12,931 bases of DNA from positions 1-12,931 of the forward strand of contig CAYNQC010000036.1 of the NCBI GenBank assembly GCA_964399235.1, read 5' to 3'. The notes under the pieces were generated by a model. It was not told the DNA's origin. It saw only the letters and a list, made by a program, of their open reading frames with translations, and searched no databases. This document shows, piece by piece, positions 12,541-12,931 of this stretch (the stretch's first letter is position 1; every line of letters starts with the position of its first letter). The position numbers and the translations under genes were made by a program. Source of the DNA: DASPPK01 sp964399235. Lineage in GTDB: Archaea; Thermoproteota; Bathyarchaeia; Bathyarchaeales; Bathycorpusculaceae.

Positions 12541-12931
12541 ATGCACAGAGTGAGTAGTTTCAGGAAAGGGATATTCGTAGTAGCTGGGACCATCTCTTTG
12601 GGATTGGGAGCATTAGGCGTATTCCTGCCCGTCCTGCCTACCACTCCATTTCTTCTGCTCTCAGCCGCATTTTATTACAAAGGCTCTGAAAGAATGCACA
12701 GATGGCTGCTCAACAACAAGCTCTTCGGAAACTACATAAGGAATTACAAAGAGGGAAGGGGCATAGCATTGAAAGCAAAAGCGATTACATTGTGTTTACT
12801 CTGGACAACCATTTGTTACTCTGCTTTTTTCATAGTCAACATGATTGCTTTACAGATAGTCCTGTTTGTCATAGCAGGCGGAGTAAGCATACACATACTC
12901 ACCCTACCCACATTCAGAAAACCACGAGTTT
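12541..12931 (+). CDS. DUF454/YbaN-type small integral membrane protein (3' truncated)
   Basis: The 130 visible residues (MHRVSSFRKGIFVVAG...) carry the DUF454 signature: a first hydrophobic stretch with LGVFLPVLPTTPFLLL (about 25-40), then FYYKGSERMHRWLLNN and FGNYIRNYKEGRGI (62-75). Two further membrane segments follow at about 84-104 and 105-124. The E. coli relative YbaN is an inner-membrane protein of unknown function, so no reaction can be assigned. The product is nearly complete, because family members are about 120-140 residues. ATG 12541 is preferred over ATG 12523 by TATA spacing. The gene is divergent from the propeller gene, separated by 193 bp with no other feature recognised. 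Confidence 0.87.
   Translation, partial: MHRVSSFRKGIFVVAGTISLGLGALGVFLPVLPTTPFLLLSAAFYYKGSERMHRWLLNNKLFGNYIRNYKEGRGIALKAKAITLCLLWTTICYSAFFIVNMIALQIVLFVIAGGVSIHILTLPTFRKPRV

Overview
The window looks archaeal, most likely from an uncultured TACK-group lineage such as Bathyarchaeia (inference). Supporting signs: AT-rich TATA boxes lie just upstream of starts, several genes appear leaderless, others carry strong GGAGG-type ribosome sites with TTG/GTG starts, there is an FtsZ gene beside a small ribbon-helix-helix gene, an e-MtaB-type methylthiotransferase, and large secreted dockerin and PQQ-propeller proteins. No rRNA, tRNA, CRISPR array, transposase or phage gene was found, so this is ordinary chromosome with some unusual genes.

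Layout. 2-220 is the tail of a dockerin-bearing secreted protein. 430-1443 is homoserine dehydrogenase. 1457-1545 holds two hairpins. 1580-3256 is methionyl-tRNA synthetase, which appears to start at CTG, followed by a PHP-family phosphoesterase (3295-3951). A 35-residue candidate microprotein sits at 4149-4256. On the minus strand a 51-residue ribbon-helix-helix gene (5500-5655) overlaps ftsZ (4386-5507) by 8 bp, and a tandem 11-bp repeat covers their likely promoter. Divergent from them is the methylthiotransferase (5862-7148). After about 420 bp with no convincing gene comes a stand-alone EF-Tu domain-2-like protein (7570-7830). It converges on a MazG-like pyrophosphohydrolase (7909-8235, minus), which is divergent from a SOUL haem-binding-family gene (8388-8906). 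A 1139-residue minus-strand gene (8928-12347) encodes a signal peptide, an eight-bladed PQQ-like propeller, beta-rich ectodomains and a membrane domain resembling an M50/site-2 protease whose catalytic residues are lost. A DUF454/YbaN-type membrane gene runs off the right edge from 12541.

How it fits together. The clearest functional unit is the ribbon-helix-helix plus ftsZ operon, resembling the cdrS-ftsZ2 unit of haloarchaea, where the small regulator controls cell-division genes. hom and metG both concern methionine (synthesis of its precursor, and its charging to tRNA), but they have separate signals and need not be co-regulated. The other genes are mostly single transcription units. The observations most worth following are the apparent pseudoprotease-propeller fusion, the CTG start of metG, and the repeat array over the ftsZ operon promoter.
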